DNA from: Paenibacillus_F sp047238265
GTDB lineage: Bacteria > Bacillota > Bacilli > Paenibacillales > NBRC-103111
NCBI RefSeq assembly: GCF_047238265.1
Contig: NZ_JBDFMM010000001.1
Coordinates: 2,294,001-2,358,000 of the forward strand
DNA length: 64,000 nt
Reading direction: 5' to 3'
A program made the position numbers and the translations under genes. The notes under the pieces were generated by a model, which saw only the letters and a program-made list of their open reading frames with translations, ran no database searches and was not told the origin of the DNA. Below are positions 1-7,629 of this stretch, one piece after another (position 1 is the stretch's first letter; each line of letters opens with the position of its first letter).

Positions 1-654
1 TCCACTTCCAACGGGGGATCAACCTGGCAGCGGACAGCCGATGCCGATCTTCCCCAGGAAGGGACCATTACCGGACTGACTTTTCAGAATCTGCGGACAG
101 GCTGGCTGTCCATGGAAGTGAAAGGACAGCCGAAAATGTACCGGAGCGAGGACGGCGGACGGACGTGGAAAGAAAGCAAAGTAATCGCCAGTGCCCGGAG
201 CAGCGAAGCCTGCGAGGTGGTGGACGTGCTGCAGCCCGTTTTCTTCGGGTCGGACCGGAGCAAAGGCTGGATTCCGTTCAGCTGTCCGAGCAGCGAGGCG
301 GATCAGTTTCACGGTTTATTTACCGACGACGGAGGCGTCAATTGGAGTTACGCGCCTTTCAAAGTCGGAACCGACAAAGAGTCCAACGCGTTCACTCTGC
401 CTTTTTTCCTGAGTGAGACGGACGGATGGTACCTGGATAAAAATATCGTGTATCACTCGACCGACAGAGGCAAAACGTGGGCACCTCTGAGCGAGGATAA
501 GATCTTGTCGAGAACGTGGAGCAAATACCCTCAGTTGACCCAGCTCCAATTTATTTCGGAAAATGTGGGCTGGATTCTTCTCGAAACGAAGGATCAGAAG
601 AGATCCGTTCTGGTGCAGACCAAAGACGGCGGCAAATCGTGGTCCGTTTTATAA
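1..654 (+). CDS. Asp-box (BNR/Ycf48-like) beta-propeller protein, 5' end missing
   Basis: Partial gene: the frame is open from the first base and ends at a TAA at 652-654, so the start and any signal peptide lie outside the window. The 217 visible residues carry several Asp-box motifs of the S/T-x-D-x-G-x-T-W type, such as SEDGGRTWKE, TDDGGVNWSY, STDRGKTWAP and TKDGGKSWSV, spaced at the roughly 40-60 residue intervals expected for blades of a beta-propeller. Such repeats occur in sialidases, Ycf48-like assembly factors and many secreted Bacillales proteins of unknown role. I see no sialidase active-site signature, so a structural or binding propeller is more likely than an enzyme. A bidirectional terminator follows directly. 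Confidence 0.75.
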   Translation, partial: STSNGGSTWQRTADADLPQEGTITGLTFQNLRTGWLSMEVKGQPKMYRSEDGGRTWKESKVIASARSSEACEVVDVLQPVFFGSDRSKGWIPFSCPSSEADQFHGLFTDDGGVNWSYAPFKVGTDKESNAFTLPFFLSETDGWYLDKNIVYHSTDRGKTWAPLSEDKILSRTWSKYPQLTQLQFISENVGWILLETKDQKRSVLVQTKDGGKSWSVL

Positions 655-701
655 AAAAATAAGGCTATGTTCATTTTCAATGTTAATGTTCAACCAAAAA
701 T

Positions 702-728
702 ATAACCGCCCTGTAAAGGGCGGTTATT
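702..728. terminator. Bidirectional intrinsic terminator
   Basis: An ATAACCGCCC arm is complementary to GGGCGGTTAT across a short TGTAAA loop. A/T-rich sequence flanks both sides, and the hairpin sits between two genes that converge on it (Asp-box protein on plus, DUF2975 pair on minus). Confidence 0.8.
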
Positions 729-735
729 AACTTTT

Positions 736-1215
736 TCAGACCGTCAAATCATTTTCTGATTTTATGTGAATCGCTTCTTGCAAAAGCCGTTGAAGGACAG
801 CGGCAAAAAAAGCGATAACCAACGAAGAAAAAATGATAAGGAGTCCCAATAAACCAATAGGAGGGTCAACTTTCTTCGCAATAAAATGAATGAGCGGCAT
901 GCCTAATACATATAAACTGCTGATGGTAATCGCACAATGTTTTATATTCTTTAATGCATGTACGGATAAGGTTGAAAATGATTTGCTTTTATCCATATAA
1001 CGCAAAAGATTGAAAGCTTGATAGAGAGCAAAATAGAAAGGGATAGCCGCTCCATACATAAGGATGAAAACGAAATATTTCACTGAAGCGATATTCGGGT
1101 ATGATTCGGATGCGAAATTCGCTACATGAGGCACTAAAAATATACACAGAGCAAGAACTGGAATCCCCATAAGAATGACCGCTAATTTTAAAAACAATGT
1201 GGGTGCTTTTTCCAT
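736..1215 (-). CDS. DUF2975 family four-helix membrane protein (copy 1)
   Basis: This 159-residue protein has four predicted membrane helices (roughly residues 8-30, 47-70, 92-112 and 120-142) and resembles DUF2975 proteins such as B. subtilis YoaS, whose function is unknown. The motif YQAFNLLRYMDKSKSFS, linking helix 2 to the next segment, matches the family pattern of a positively charged loop with F-S. Its start codon directly abuts the stop of the upstream paralogue (1216-1698), so the two form one transcription unit read leftward into the shared terminator at 702-728. Relatives often sit next to a small Cro/CI-type HTH gene; none is seen here. Membrane localisation is clear; function is not. 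Confidence 0.75.
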   Translation of the reverse strand: MEKAPTLFLKLAVILMGIPVLALCIFLVPHVANFASESYPNIASVKYFVFILMYGAAIPFYFALYQAFNLLRYMDKSKSFSTLSVHALKNIKHCAITISSLYVLGMPLIHFIAKKVDPPIGLLGLLIIFSSLVIAFFAAVLQRLLQEAIHIKSENDLTV

Positions 1216-1698
1216 TTATAACACCTCTTTTTTATCCAGAAAATTTCTGATTGGTTTTTGAAGAACTTCTAAAATGGCTGCAACTATACTTGTTGCAAAA
1301 ATAGCCATTAGACTTAGCGATATCGGACCCGCCGCGTCATCTCCTGTGGTTTTAGCAAGCACCTTTAAGTATGCTATCACTAACAAAATGAAGAAGATGA
1401 TTGTAAAGGCACATCTCTTTATCACCTTCAAAGATTTAAGGGATACCTCGGAGAAAGCGTTGTTCCTTTCGATATAAGTTAATAGCTTAAACACATGATA
1501 CAATGCGACAGAAAACGTCATACAGATTCCATACGCGCATACTAAAAGGGGATAAACCTGGTAATGGTAATCCGGATTTGCTAGGGCATCTCTCCTCGTT
1601 GCTGCAGGCAACCAATAGACACACAAAGCAAGCACTGCAATTCCAGCGAGAAAAATAATTACCTTTAAGAAAATGGTTGAACCTTGTTTAACATTCAT
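1216..1698 (-). CDS. DUF2975 family four-helix membrane protein (copy 2)
   Basis: A 160-residue paralogue of the adjacent 736-1215 product with the same layout: N-terminal helix with a similar motif (KVIIFLAGIAVLALCVYW against KLAVILMGIPVLALCIF), a second helix, the conserved loop YHVFKLLTYIERNNAFS, and two C-terminal helices. The pair most simply arose by tandem duplication followed by divergence; only short motifs remain identical. The gene is first in the unit, has its own promoter at 1730-1758 and a GTGAGGTG-type ribosome site. Function is unknown. Confidence 0.75.
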   Translation of the reverse strand: MNVKQGSTIFLKVIIFLAGIAVLALCVYWLPAATRRDALANPDYHYQVYPLLVCAYGICMTFSVALYHVFKLLTYIERNNAFSEVSLKSLKVIKRCAFTIIFFILLVIAYLKVLAKTTGDDAAGPISLSLMAIFATSIVAAILEVLQKPIRNFLDKKEVL

Positions 1699-1729
1699 TT
1701 AAAGCACCTCACTTATTTATGACAACATG

Positions 1730-1758
1730 ATTTTAGCATGTGATATATCGTTTTACAA
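1730..1758 (-). promoter_or_regulatory. Sigma-A-type promoter of the DUF2975 pair
   Basis: Read on the minus strand: TTGTAA, a 17-base spacer, then TAAAAT preceded by TG (extended -10). The start codon of the first DUF2975 gene lies about 30 bases downstream. Confidence 0.6.
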
Positions 1759-1798
1759 TAATTCTATATTGTATTTTATTATATTGTTATTGAAATTT

Positions 1799-1986
1799 TC
1801 ACAAGAAATAAGTCTCGTCCATTTCGACAATACCTTGGAATGCTTCGGTCAGGACCTTTTTTAGCGCAGCAAGAAACTAATATATTGGCCGAAACGTACG
1901 ACGACTCTATTAGGACAATGCGGGCAGACCAGTCCCTTTTTGTGCTTTTGCTCTTGAATCTCATCAATTACTCGAATAGGTTCCAT
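1799..1986 (-). pseudogene. Remnant of an IS1595-family transposase gene
   Basis: On the minus strand, ATG at 1986-1984 opens a frame starting MEPIRVIDEIQEQK, followed by a zinc-ribbon half (LVCPHCPNRVVVRFG) that stops at a TAA. After a frame change, the segment AFQGIVEMDETYFL ends in TGA at 1799-1801. From memory of the IS1595/ISXO2 family, MEPIRVIxEIQEQ, CPHC and EMDETYF are hallmark stretches that normally lie about 100 residues apart; here they are separated by only a few codons. The gene has therefore suffered an internal deletion plus frameshift and the catalytic DDE domain beyond the first Asp is gone. No inverted repeats are evident. Confidence 0.7.
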
Positions 1987-2012
1987 ATCCTAAGATTTAA
2001 CATAGCCGAAAT

Positions 2013-2045
2013 AAAAAACACCCGTCCGTAAAGGCGGGTGTTTTT
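2013..2045 (-). terminator. Intrinsic terminator of the VOC gene
   Basis: AAAAAACACCCG pairs with CGGGTGTTTTT around a ten-base loop; on the minus strand the hairpin ends in a T run. It lies about 40 bases beyond the VOC gene stop codon. Confidence 0.75.
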
Positions 2046-2083
2046 GGCTGCGCAGGAAGAGCTGTCCGGATTTTCGGGGCCTT

Positions 2084-2446
2084 CTACTGCTTCAGCAAAA
2101 ATTCGTTTCCGTCGATATCCTCGAAACGCGCATAGGTTCCCCAAGGCATCTTGTTCGGCGGTTCCAAAAAACGGACGCCTTTGGCGGACAACGTCTTGTA
2201 GGTTTCATGAATATCGTCGCATTCGAAAACGATGGCCGCCTTCTGCTCCTCCCAGCCGGGCATCATGGCTTTCGGATAAAGCACGAGGCGCGTCTGCGCG
2301 CCGGGCGGCGCCACTTCTATCCAGGACGCGTCGGGACCCATCGGATGGTTGGCCCTTTCGGCGAACCCGGCCTGTTCCGTCCAAAATTTGAGGGATGCCT
2401 GCTGCTCCTTGACATAAACCGCAATCGTGCCCGCTTGTTTGATCAT
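2084..2446 (-). CDS. VOC family (glyoxalase/bleomycin-resistance fold) protein
   Basis: A single 120-residue VOC module. It opens with the typical IAVYVKEQQASLKFWTEQAGF strand-helix segment split across the first 30 residues (VYVKEQQASLKFW...GF) and ends with the usual RFEDIDGNEFLL strand, whose Glu near residue 115 is a usual metal ligand. VOC proteins bind a divalent metal and act as dioxygenases, isomerases, glyoxalases or antibiotic-binding proteins. The substrate cannot be told from sequence. A strong AGGAGGACAACC ribosome site precedes ATG at 2446. It appears monocistronic, with its own terminator at 2013-2045. Confidence 0.85.
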   Translation of the reverse strand: MIKQAGTIAVYVKEQQASLKFWTEQAGFAERANHPMGPDASWIEVAPPGAQTRLVLYPKAMMPGWEEQKAAIVFECDDIHETYKTLSAKGVRFLEPPNKMPWGTYARFEDIDGNEFLLKQ

Positions 2447-2677
2447 GGTTGTCCTCCTGGAGTATACTCGAAATAGGGTCTGGATAGTGTATCCAGCTCA
2501 AGTATAGTGGAGCTTCCGCCCAAGATCAAACCGGCGAAGGGAAGCGTACGCTTGCGAAAGCGCGCATCGTTCGGCAAGATGAGGGCCGAGGCCGTAAATG
2601 TCAGATCCGTGAATCACAGCCCAGAAAAAAACGGGGAGCGCAGACTCCCTGAAACGACCCGAGGAGTGATGGAAGCC

Positions 2678-3343
2678 ATGAACTCAAACTTAACGCACAA
2701 AAGCCGTATGCTGATGATGACTGCCGTTATGTCCCTGCCGCTTGCTTTGACGGCATGCGGCTCGGATTCGAAACCCGCGCCGGCTCCCACAGCCGCGCCG
2801 ACCGTTTCCGCCGCGCCGACTCCGTCGGCAAGTCCGGGCGGCAGCCCGGCTCCGAGCACAGCGCCGACTCCGTCGGCCAAGCCGGAAGAAGGGGATTCGG
2901 CCGCTGCCGATAAAGCGGCGCAGGTCAAAGGCCTCATGGAGCTGGCGCGCAAAGGTCAGATTGCCGGCGTGGAGTATGCCGCCCACACGGGACTTTTTGA
3001 CGAGGTAGAGAAGAAATGGGGCAAGCCCGACAAGCAGGAAGGGGCGGGGAAAGGCCAATATGCGACTTATGAGAAACGTGGAGTCACTTTCGGCTTCAAC
3101 AAAGGGATGCTGATCTTCGATGTGCGTTCCTACGATAAAGCCCTCCGGCAGCTTGCTCTTGCGGATATAAAACAGACGCTGGGCGAGCCGGCGGAAGTAA
3201 CCGTCAACGGGGGCGATACGATTTATACGTACGCAGCCGGCAGTCAGTATCAGTTGAAGTTCGTCATTCCTAAATCGACCGGCAGGGTGGATCACATCTC
3301 GGTGTACAGCCCCCAGGATGCCAAAAATCTGATGGCCGGATAA
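2678..3343 (+). CDS. YjgB-like (DUF4309) lipoprotein
   Basis: About 221 residues from ATG 2678, chosen because GAGGAG at 2661-2666 is about 11 bases upstream and the lipoprotein signal starts here; the longer open frame upstream is not needed. Residues 1-27 form a lipoprotein signal with lipobox LTAC (Cys27 lipidated). A Pro/Ala/Thr/Ser-rich linker of about 50 residues acts as a flexible tether. The C-terminal domain (about residues 85-221) has family-like stretches ATYEKRGVTFGFNKG, IFDVRSYD and VDHISVYSP, matching my recollection of B. subtilis YjgB/DUF4309. The role is unknown; it is probably an extracytoplasmic membrane-anchored protein. It is followed by a good terminator. Confidence 0.75.
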   Translation: MNSNLTHKSRMLMMTAVMSLPLALTACGSDSKPAPAPTAAPTVSAAPTPSASPGGSPAPSTAPTPSAKPEEGDSAAADKAAQVKGLMELARKGQIAGVEYAAHTGLFDEVEKKWGKPDKQEGAGKGQYATYEKRGVTFGFNKGMLIFDVRSYDKALRQLALADIKQTLGEPAEVTVNGGDTIYTYAAGSQYQLKFVIPKSTGRVDHISVYSPQDAKNLMAG

Positions 3344-3349
3344 AAGACG

Positions 3350-3380
3350 GGCGGTTCCCTCCGAGGGAGCCGCCTTTTTT
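3350..3380 (+). terminator. Intrinsic terminator after the YjgB-like gene
   Basis: GGCGGTTCCC pairs with GGGAGCCGCC (one G-T pair) and a run of six T follows, only seven bases after the stop codon. Confidence 0.85.
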
Positions 3381-3547
3381 AATGTGTCCGAATGATTAAG
3401 AAGCGGCGCGGCAGGTAAATGAAGCTTGCGGGCGAATTTCAATGTATACCGGTCTTTTTATACGGCTTTTTATAAGAGGGAAGCGGGGCCGGAACGAAGT
3501 TCCTAACGGACATACTAACTTACTCATCGACGGAGGTGCTTATATTT

Positions 3548-4537
3548 ATGCATTATTTGGCGGATAAGGATCGCTACGGTTCCATGGTTTACAATCGGGT
3601 GGGACGTTCCGGCTTGAAACTGCCGGTCATTTCACTGGGATTGTGGCACAATTTCGGCGGATCGGATTCATTTGAGAACAGCCGGGCGATGATCAGAAAA
3701 GCGTTTGATCTCGGTATTACCCATTTCGACCTCGCAAACAATTACGGGCCACCACCGGGTTCGGCGGAAGAAAATTTCGGCCGTATACTGAAAACGGACC
3801 TCGCGCCTTACCGGGATGAGCTCGTCATTTCTTCAAAAGCCGGATATCTCATGTGGGAAGGCCCGTACGGGGAGTGGGGCTCCCGCAAAAATTTGACGGC
3901 AAGCCTGGATCAGAGCCTGAAGCGGATGGGACTCGATTATGTGGATATTTTTTATTCCCACCGCTTTGATCCCGAGACGCCGCTCGAAGAAACGATGATG
4001 GCGCTGGATTCGATGGTCCGGCAGGGCAAAGCGCTCTATGTCGGCGTGTCCAACTACACGGCGGAGCAGACGGCCGAGGCGATCCGTATTCTGAAGGAGC
4101 TGGGCACGCCGCTGCTTATTCATCAGCCGTCGTATTCGATGTTCAACCGGTGGATCGAAAACGGGCTGCAGGATGTACTCCAGGAAAACGGCGTCGGCAG
4201 CATTGCGTATTGTCCTCTGGCACAGGGCCTGCTGACGACCAAATACCTGGACGGCATTCCGGCGGATTCCCGCGCGGCCAAACCGTCGGTCTTCCTGCAG
4301 GAAAAAGACGTGACTCCGGAGAAGCTGGAGCAGATCAGGAGGCTCAACGAGCTCGCCGGCGACCGGAAGCAGACACTGGCCCAGATGGCGCTTGCCTGGG
4401 TGCTCAGGGAGGGACGCCTGACCTCGGCGCTGATCGGCGCAAGCCGGCCGGGACAGATCGAGGAGAACGCGGCGGTTGTCTCCGGCCTCCACTTCACCGC
4501 GGAAGAGCTGAAACTGATCGAGTCCGTACTAGCCTGA
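3548..4537 (+). CDS. Aldo/keto reductase, YghZ/L-glyceraldehyde 3-phosphate reductase type
   Basis: NADPH-dependent oxidoreductase of the (beta/alpha)8 AKR superfamily, 329 residues from ATG 3548 (GGAGGT at 3532-3537; a GTG at 3536 lies inside the ribosome site and is unlikely). The catalytic tetrad is visible: Asp61 and Tyr66 in FDLANNYGPPPG, Lys97 in ISSKAGY, and His138 in FYSHRFDPE. The WEGPYGEWGSRKNL insert and GPPPGSAEENFGRIL are typical of the AKR14/YghZ group, which reduces L-glyceraldehyde 3-phosphate and methylglyoxal. The C-terminal nucleotide-binding region (IGASRPGQIEEN) is intact. It stands alone, with no obvious pathway partner, so the physiological substrate is uncertain; a role in aldehyde detoxification is plausible. 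Confidence 0.9.
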   Translation: MHYLADKDRYGSMVYNRVGRSGLKLPVISLGLWHNFGGSDSFENSRAMIRKAFDLGITHFDLANNYGPPPGSAEENFGRILKTDLAPYRDELVISSKAGYLMWEGPYGEWGSRKNLTASLDQSLKRMGLDYVDIFYSHRFDPETPLEETMMALDSMVRQGKALYVGVSNYTAEQTAEAIRILKELGTPLLIHQPSYSMFNRWIENGLQDVLQENGVGSIAYCPLAQGLLTTKYLDGIPADSRAAKPSVFLQEKDVTPEKLEQIRRLNELAGDRKQTLAQMALAWVLREGRLTSALIGASRPGQIEENAAVVSGLHFTAEELKLIESVLA

Positions 4538-4590
4538 GCAGGCAGCTTCTTGCGATGCTCACCCGGCCGGACAAAATATTCCCATAACGC

Positions 4591-4619
4591 TGGAAGGACC
4601 CTGAGGGAAGTGTTATGAT
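4591..4619 (+). promoter_or_regulatory. Candidate extended -10 promoter for the 4668 gene
   Basis: TGTTATGAT (extended -10 TGnTATGAT, core at 4614-4619) with a weak TGGAAG 17 bases upstream; the ATG is about 49 bases downstream. A modest match. Confidence 0.35.
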
Positions 4620-4667
4620 GGTAGTTGACTATTTTGGCTGTGCCGATCTACAAAGGGGGAAGAAACG

Positions 4668-5195
4668 ATGGGCCGACGCTTTATTATCGAGTCCGTCCTG
4701 GTTGCCATATATGGACAACTGCTGGTACCCGGACGTCCGGTAGAATATATTTTGCCGTACTCCACCGTTGCCGAGTTGTACGAGTTGAAGGACAGCCTGG
4801 AGCCGGTTATGCCCGATCCGCAGGAGGACGCGCATGTTAAAGGGATGATCGGAGAGCTGATCACTTTTTTCGAGGACCCGCTGAACAAGAAAAAAATCGA
4901 ACGGGCCCTGACCGTCCCGTGGCGTAAAAGCCCGCCGATCCTCGTGAACGATTCGGTCTCTTTTATCGTGATTAATTCCGTGGATAACGCTCATTACGGA
5001 GAATCGTTCGATCCGGTGGAAACCGAGCTGATTTTGACGGCCTTGCACGAGAAGGCCCCTATGCTGACCGATCAGGTCGAGCTGGTTGAAAAAATCATTC
5101 AGGCGGAAATTCCGGTACAGATATACGATGTGGACGACTTCGAGTTTGCGGTGGAAGAGGGCATATCCGCGGACGATTTCAAAAATTTGCTGTAA
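4668..5195 (+). CDS. Conserved-looking soluble protein of unknown function, 175 aa
   Basis: I do not recognise a characterised family. The gene looks real: a good ribosome site (AAAGGGGGA) lies nine bases before ATG, codon use resembles its neighbours, and a terminator sits 50 bases after the stop. The 175-residue product is acidic and mostly helical or alpha/beta, without signal peptide or membrane segment. The N terminus (RRFIIESVLVAIYGQLLVPG) resembles the start of proteins I have seen in Paenibacillus genomes, sometimes labelled ADP-heptose synthase, but there is no HxGH nucleotidyltransferase or sugar-kinase motif to support that name. It is cytoplasmic by default. Confidence 0.7.
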   Translation: MGRRFIIESVLVAIYGQLLVPGRPVEYILPYSTVAELYELKDSLEPVMPDPQEDAHVKGMIGELITFFEDPLNKKKIERALTVPWRKSPPILVNDSVSFIVINSVDNAHYGESFDPVETELILTALHEKAPMLTDQVELVEKIIQAEIPVQIYDVDDFEFAVEEGISADDFKNLL

Positions 5196-5243
5196 GGCGC
5201 CCCGCCCGTTCCGGGCGGGCCGTTACGTGAAAGCCGTTGCGTG

Positions 5244-5267
5244 AAGCCGCCGAAAGGCGGCTTTTTT
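5244..5267 (+). terminator. Intrinsic terminator after the 4668 gene
   Basis: AAGCCGCC/GGCGGCTT stem closed by a GAAA tetraloop, then six T. It is the main feature of the 300-base gap 5196-5497. A GC-rich CGCCCG/CGGGCG hairpin near 5200-5220 precedes it. Confidence 0.85.
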
Positions 5268-5382
5268 CGTTGCGGCATGGTTCACCATCCTCACCGCGCT
5301 GCCGGGCACGGGATGCCGGGTGCTTGGCGCAGTACGCAGGTGAGAGCAGGATCCGCAGAAACACCGCGGCGCCTCCGGTGTA

Positions 5383-5411
5383 TTGCACATTTTCACGCGG
5401 TGCCGTAGGAT
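5383..5411 (+). promoter_or_regulatory. Candidate promoter of the pyridoxine kinase gene
   Basis: TTGCAC, 17-base spacer, TAGGAT, about 85 bases before the start codon. A weak-to-moderate match. I see no TPP-box (CTGAGA) riboswitch in this leader. Confidence 0.35.
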
Positions 5412-5497
5412 AGAGAGTAGACGATTTTCGAGCAGGATCGTTATAAACCGCACCTCTGATTCGACACCGAAGACCTTATCGCAAGGAGGACAAGACT

Positions 5498-6310
5498 ATG
5501 TACAAAGCATTAACGATTGCGGGTTCCGACACCAGCGGAGGAGCCGGCATCCAAGCCGACCTGAAAACGTTCCAGGAGCGCGGCGTATACGGCATGACTG
5601 CCCTGACCACGATTGTCACGATGGACCCGCATAACGGATGGGCCCATCAGGTTTTCCCGATTTCCACCGAGGTGCTTGCGCCGCAGTTGGAGACGGTTCT
5701 TCACGGAGTCGGCGTGGATGCCATGAAAACCGGCATGCTCGGTTCCGTTGAAATCATCGAGCTCGTAGGCCGCACCATCGACCGCGAGAACGTCGGAAAT
5801 GTCGTCATCGACCCGGTTATGGTCTGCAAAGGCAACGACGAGGCGCTTCATCCCGAAACGACCGTCAGCCTGCGCGACGTACTGGTGCCGCGGTCCACGA
5901 TTGTGACGCCGAATCTGTTCGAAGCGGCTCAGCTTAGCGGACATGCCCCTCTGCGTACCGTGGAAGATATGAAGGAAGCGGCAGCGGCAATCAAGAAGCT
6001 CGGCGCCAAATACGTGCTCGTCAAAGGCGGCGGCAAGCTCCAGCACGACAAAGCGGTTGACGTCTTGTACGACGGCGAAACGTTCGAGCTGCTGGAATCC
6101 GACCGCATCGAAACGTCGAATACGCACGGCGCTGGCTGCACGTACTCGGCGGCGATCACGGCGGAGCTGGCGAAAGGCAAATCCGTGAGGGAAGCCGTTC
6201 ACACGGCGAAAGCTTTCATCACGGAAGCGATCCGCCATTCGTTCCCGCTGAACCAGTATGTCGGCCCTACGCTTCATTCGGCATACCGGGTATACGGCGG
6301 CGGAAACTAA
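5498..6310 (+). CDS. pdxK: Pyridoxine/pyridoxal kinase (PdxK, ThiD-like)
   Basis: Ribokinase-superfamily kinase of 270 residues that phosphorylates the B6 vitamers (or hydroxymethylpyrimidine) to feed cytosolic pyridoxal 5'-phosphate salvage. Evidence: TIAGSDTSGGAGIQADLKTF at residues 6-25 (substrate loop), the MKTGMLGS segment near 77-84, DPVMVCKGN in the middle, and the C-terminal anion-hole loop THGAGCTYSAA near residue 210, where the Cys replaces the Asp of classical kinases, as in Bacillus PdxK/ThiD enzymes. The overall pattern (GVYGMTALTTIVTMDP) is closest, from memory, to B. subtilis PdxK rather than ThiD of the thiamine operon, and no thi genes are nearby. AAGGAGGA lies seven bases before ATG. 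It is monocistronic with a strong terminator. Confidence 0.85.
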   Translation: MYKALTIAGSDTSGGAGIQADLKTFQERGVYGMTALTTIVTMDPHNGWAHQVFPISTEVLAPQLETVLHGVGVDAMKTGMLGSVEIIELVGRTIDRENVGNVVIDPVMVCKGNDEALHPETTVSLRDVLVPRSTIVTPNLFEAAQLSGHAPLRTVEDMKEAAAAIKKLGAKYVLVKGGGKLQHDKAVDVLYDGETFELLESDRIETSNTHGAGCTYSAAITAELAKGKSVREAVHTAKAFITEAIRHSFPLNQYVGPTLHSAYRVYGGGN

Positions 6311-6344
6311 GCCGTCATTCGTCACTGCCGGACCGGCACATATT

Positions 6345-6388
6345 AAAAACCCCCGCATGCGGAGAAATCTCCGTATGCGGGGGTTTTT
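6345..6388. terminator. Long bidirectional terminator
   Basis: A roughly 20-base-pair stem (AAAAACCCCCGCATGCGGAG with its near-perfect complement) around a short loop, with A run and T run on either side. It separates the converging pdxK and Pro/Ala-rich protein genes. Confidence 0.85.
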
Positions 6389-6418
6389 GTGCTGAACGAC
6401 CGTGGAACTCCGCGGAGA

Positions 6419-7604
6419 TTACTTGCGATTATCCGTTCCGCTGCTGCCGGCGTTTTTCGCGGCTTCACGGAACATGTCCCGCAGTGTATCGCGGTACTTC
6501 CGGTCGTCGTATTTTTCGTCTTTCCGCGGCTCGGGCGCGGCTTCCGGCTCCGGTTCGGGACGAAGACCGCGGCGCAGCGCTTCGCGGTAATCCATGTCCG
6601 GATGCGCTCCGTCGTCTCCATCGGCCCCACCGGCGGGAGCCGCAGCGGCTCTTTCGCCGGCAAGCGGCGCTTGAACGCCGGACGGCGTGCGGTCCGCAGC
6701 CGGGGTGTGGCCGGCTGCGGCCGCAGGAGCCGTAGACGCAGGAGCCGTAGACGCAGGAGCCGTAGACGCAGGAGCCGTAGACGCAGGAGCCGTAGCCGCA
6801 GGAGCCGCCGGTTTGTGCGGCGCTTCGTCTGCGGAGCCGGCTGCACTGCCGGCGTCTGCCGCTTGCGGCGGCTCGGCGCTGCGCTTGCGGTCCGCAAAGG
6901 GATGCAGACTGCAGCCGCGGCTCGGCCGAAGGGGCCGCGCTTTCCGCAGCACGGCTTCCGCCGGATGCAAGCATGCCTGCATCCGGCTGTGCGGCCGCTT
7001 CGTGCGGCGGCTCCGCCGGCAGCGGCGCCTCGGCAGACCGGGCTTGGGCCGCGGGACGGATGCTGCCGCCGCGCAGCGACGCTTTGCGGCCGTGCGTGTG
7101 GCCCGCATGCCGCTGGCTGCGTGGAGGCAGCTCGGGCTCGTCCTCCGGCTGCTGAGCAGGCGGAGTTAGGGACTCGTCAGCCGTCTGCGCGAAACGTGCC
7201 TCCTCCGGCTCTTCCGGGGAAGGAGCCGGAGCGTCCGGCCGTGCGGGGGCGGTTTCCGGCGCCTCGGAAGCTGCGGCGGGAACGGCTCGTTCCGGAGCGC
7301 GGTCTTCCACCGGGCGTCCGTGATCCGTGCCGGCATGAGATGCCTCCGCGAGGTCCGGTGAAGCGGCGGCTGCGGGTGCGGCGCCGATTGTGCCCGCATG
7401 TGCCGCAGGAGCTTCTACGCGCGGTTCGCCGGCTCCGGGAGCGCGGCCCTCGGTTAAGTTGCCGCCCCGGCTTTCCGAAGTTTGCTCTTCGGCCGGTTTC
7501 TCCAGCTGCCGGCTTTGCGCCGACTTGCGGAACAGCTTCAGATTAACCGGGATGAGAACCAGAAGGCCGATGACCACAATGGCCAGGAAATAAAATAAGT
7601 CCAA
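6419..7604 (-). pseudogene. Pro/Ala/Glu-rich single-pass membrane protein, frameshifted
   Basis: The natural-looking protein is split between two minus-strand frames. The N-terminal part starts at ATG 7604 with one membrane helix (FYFLAIVVIGLLVLIPVNLKLF), then a long Ala/Pro/Glu-rich low-complexity region. Near 6900 that frame degenerates into Cys/Arg-rich nonsense, while the neighbouring frame (open from about 7108 to the TAA at 6419) continues the Ala/Pro/Glu-rich style and ends in a charged helix-like tail (YREALRRG...KYRDTLRDMFREAAKNAG). One net single-base shift joins them. This may be a real mutation, a slip in GC-rich repetitive DNA, or a sequencing error. The function of such tethered linker proteins is unknown. 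An RBS (AAGGATGATACC) precedes the start. Confidence 0.6.
6723..6809 (-). repeat. 15-bp in-frame tandem repeat
   Basis: Five full copies plus a partial of GCAGGAGCCGTAGAC (plus strand), the last units slightly changed. On the minus strand each unit encodes five residues of a (T-A-P-A-S) repeat, so copy-number change would not break the frame. Confidence 0.9.
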
Positions 7605-7629
7605 CGGGTATCATCCTTTCCTTAACGCT

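Noticed and set aside
5388..5497. TPP riboswitch before the pyridoxine kinase gene
   Set aside because: No CTGAGA-type core or conserved THI-box pattern is present.
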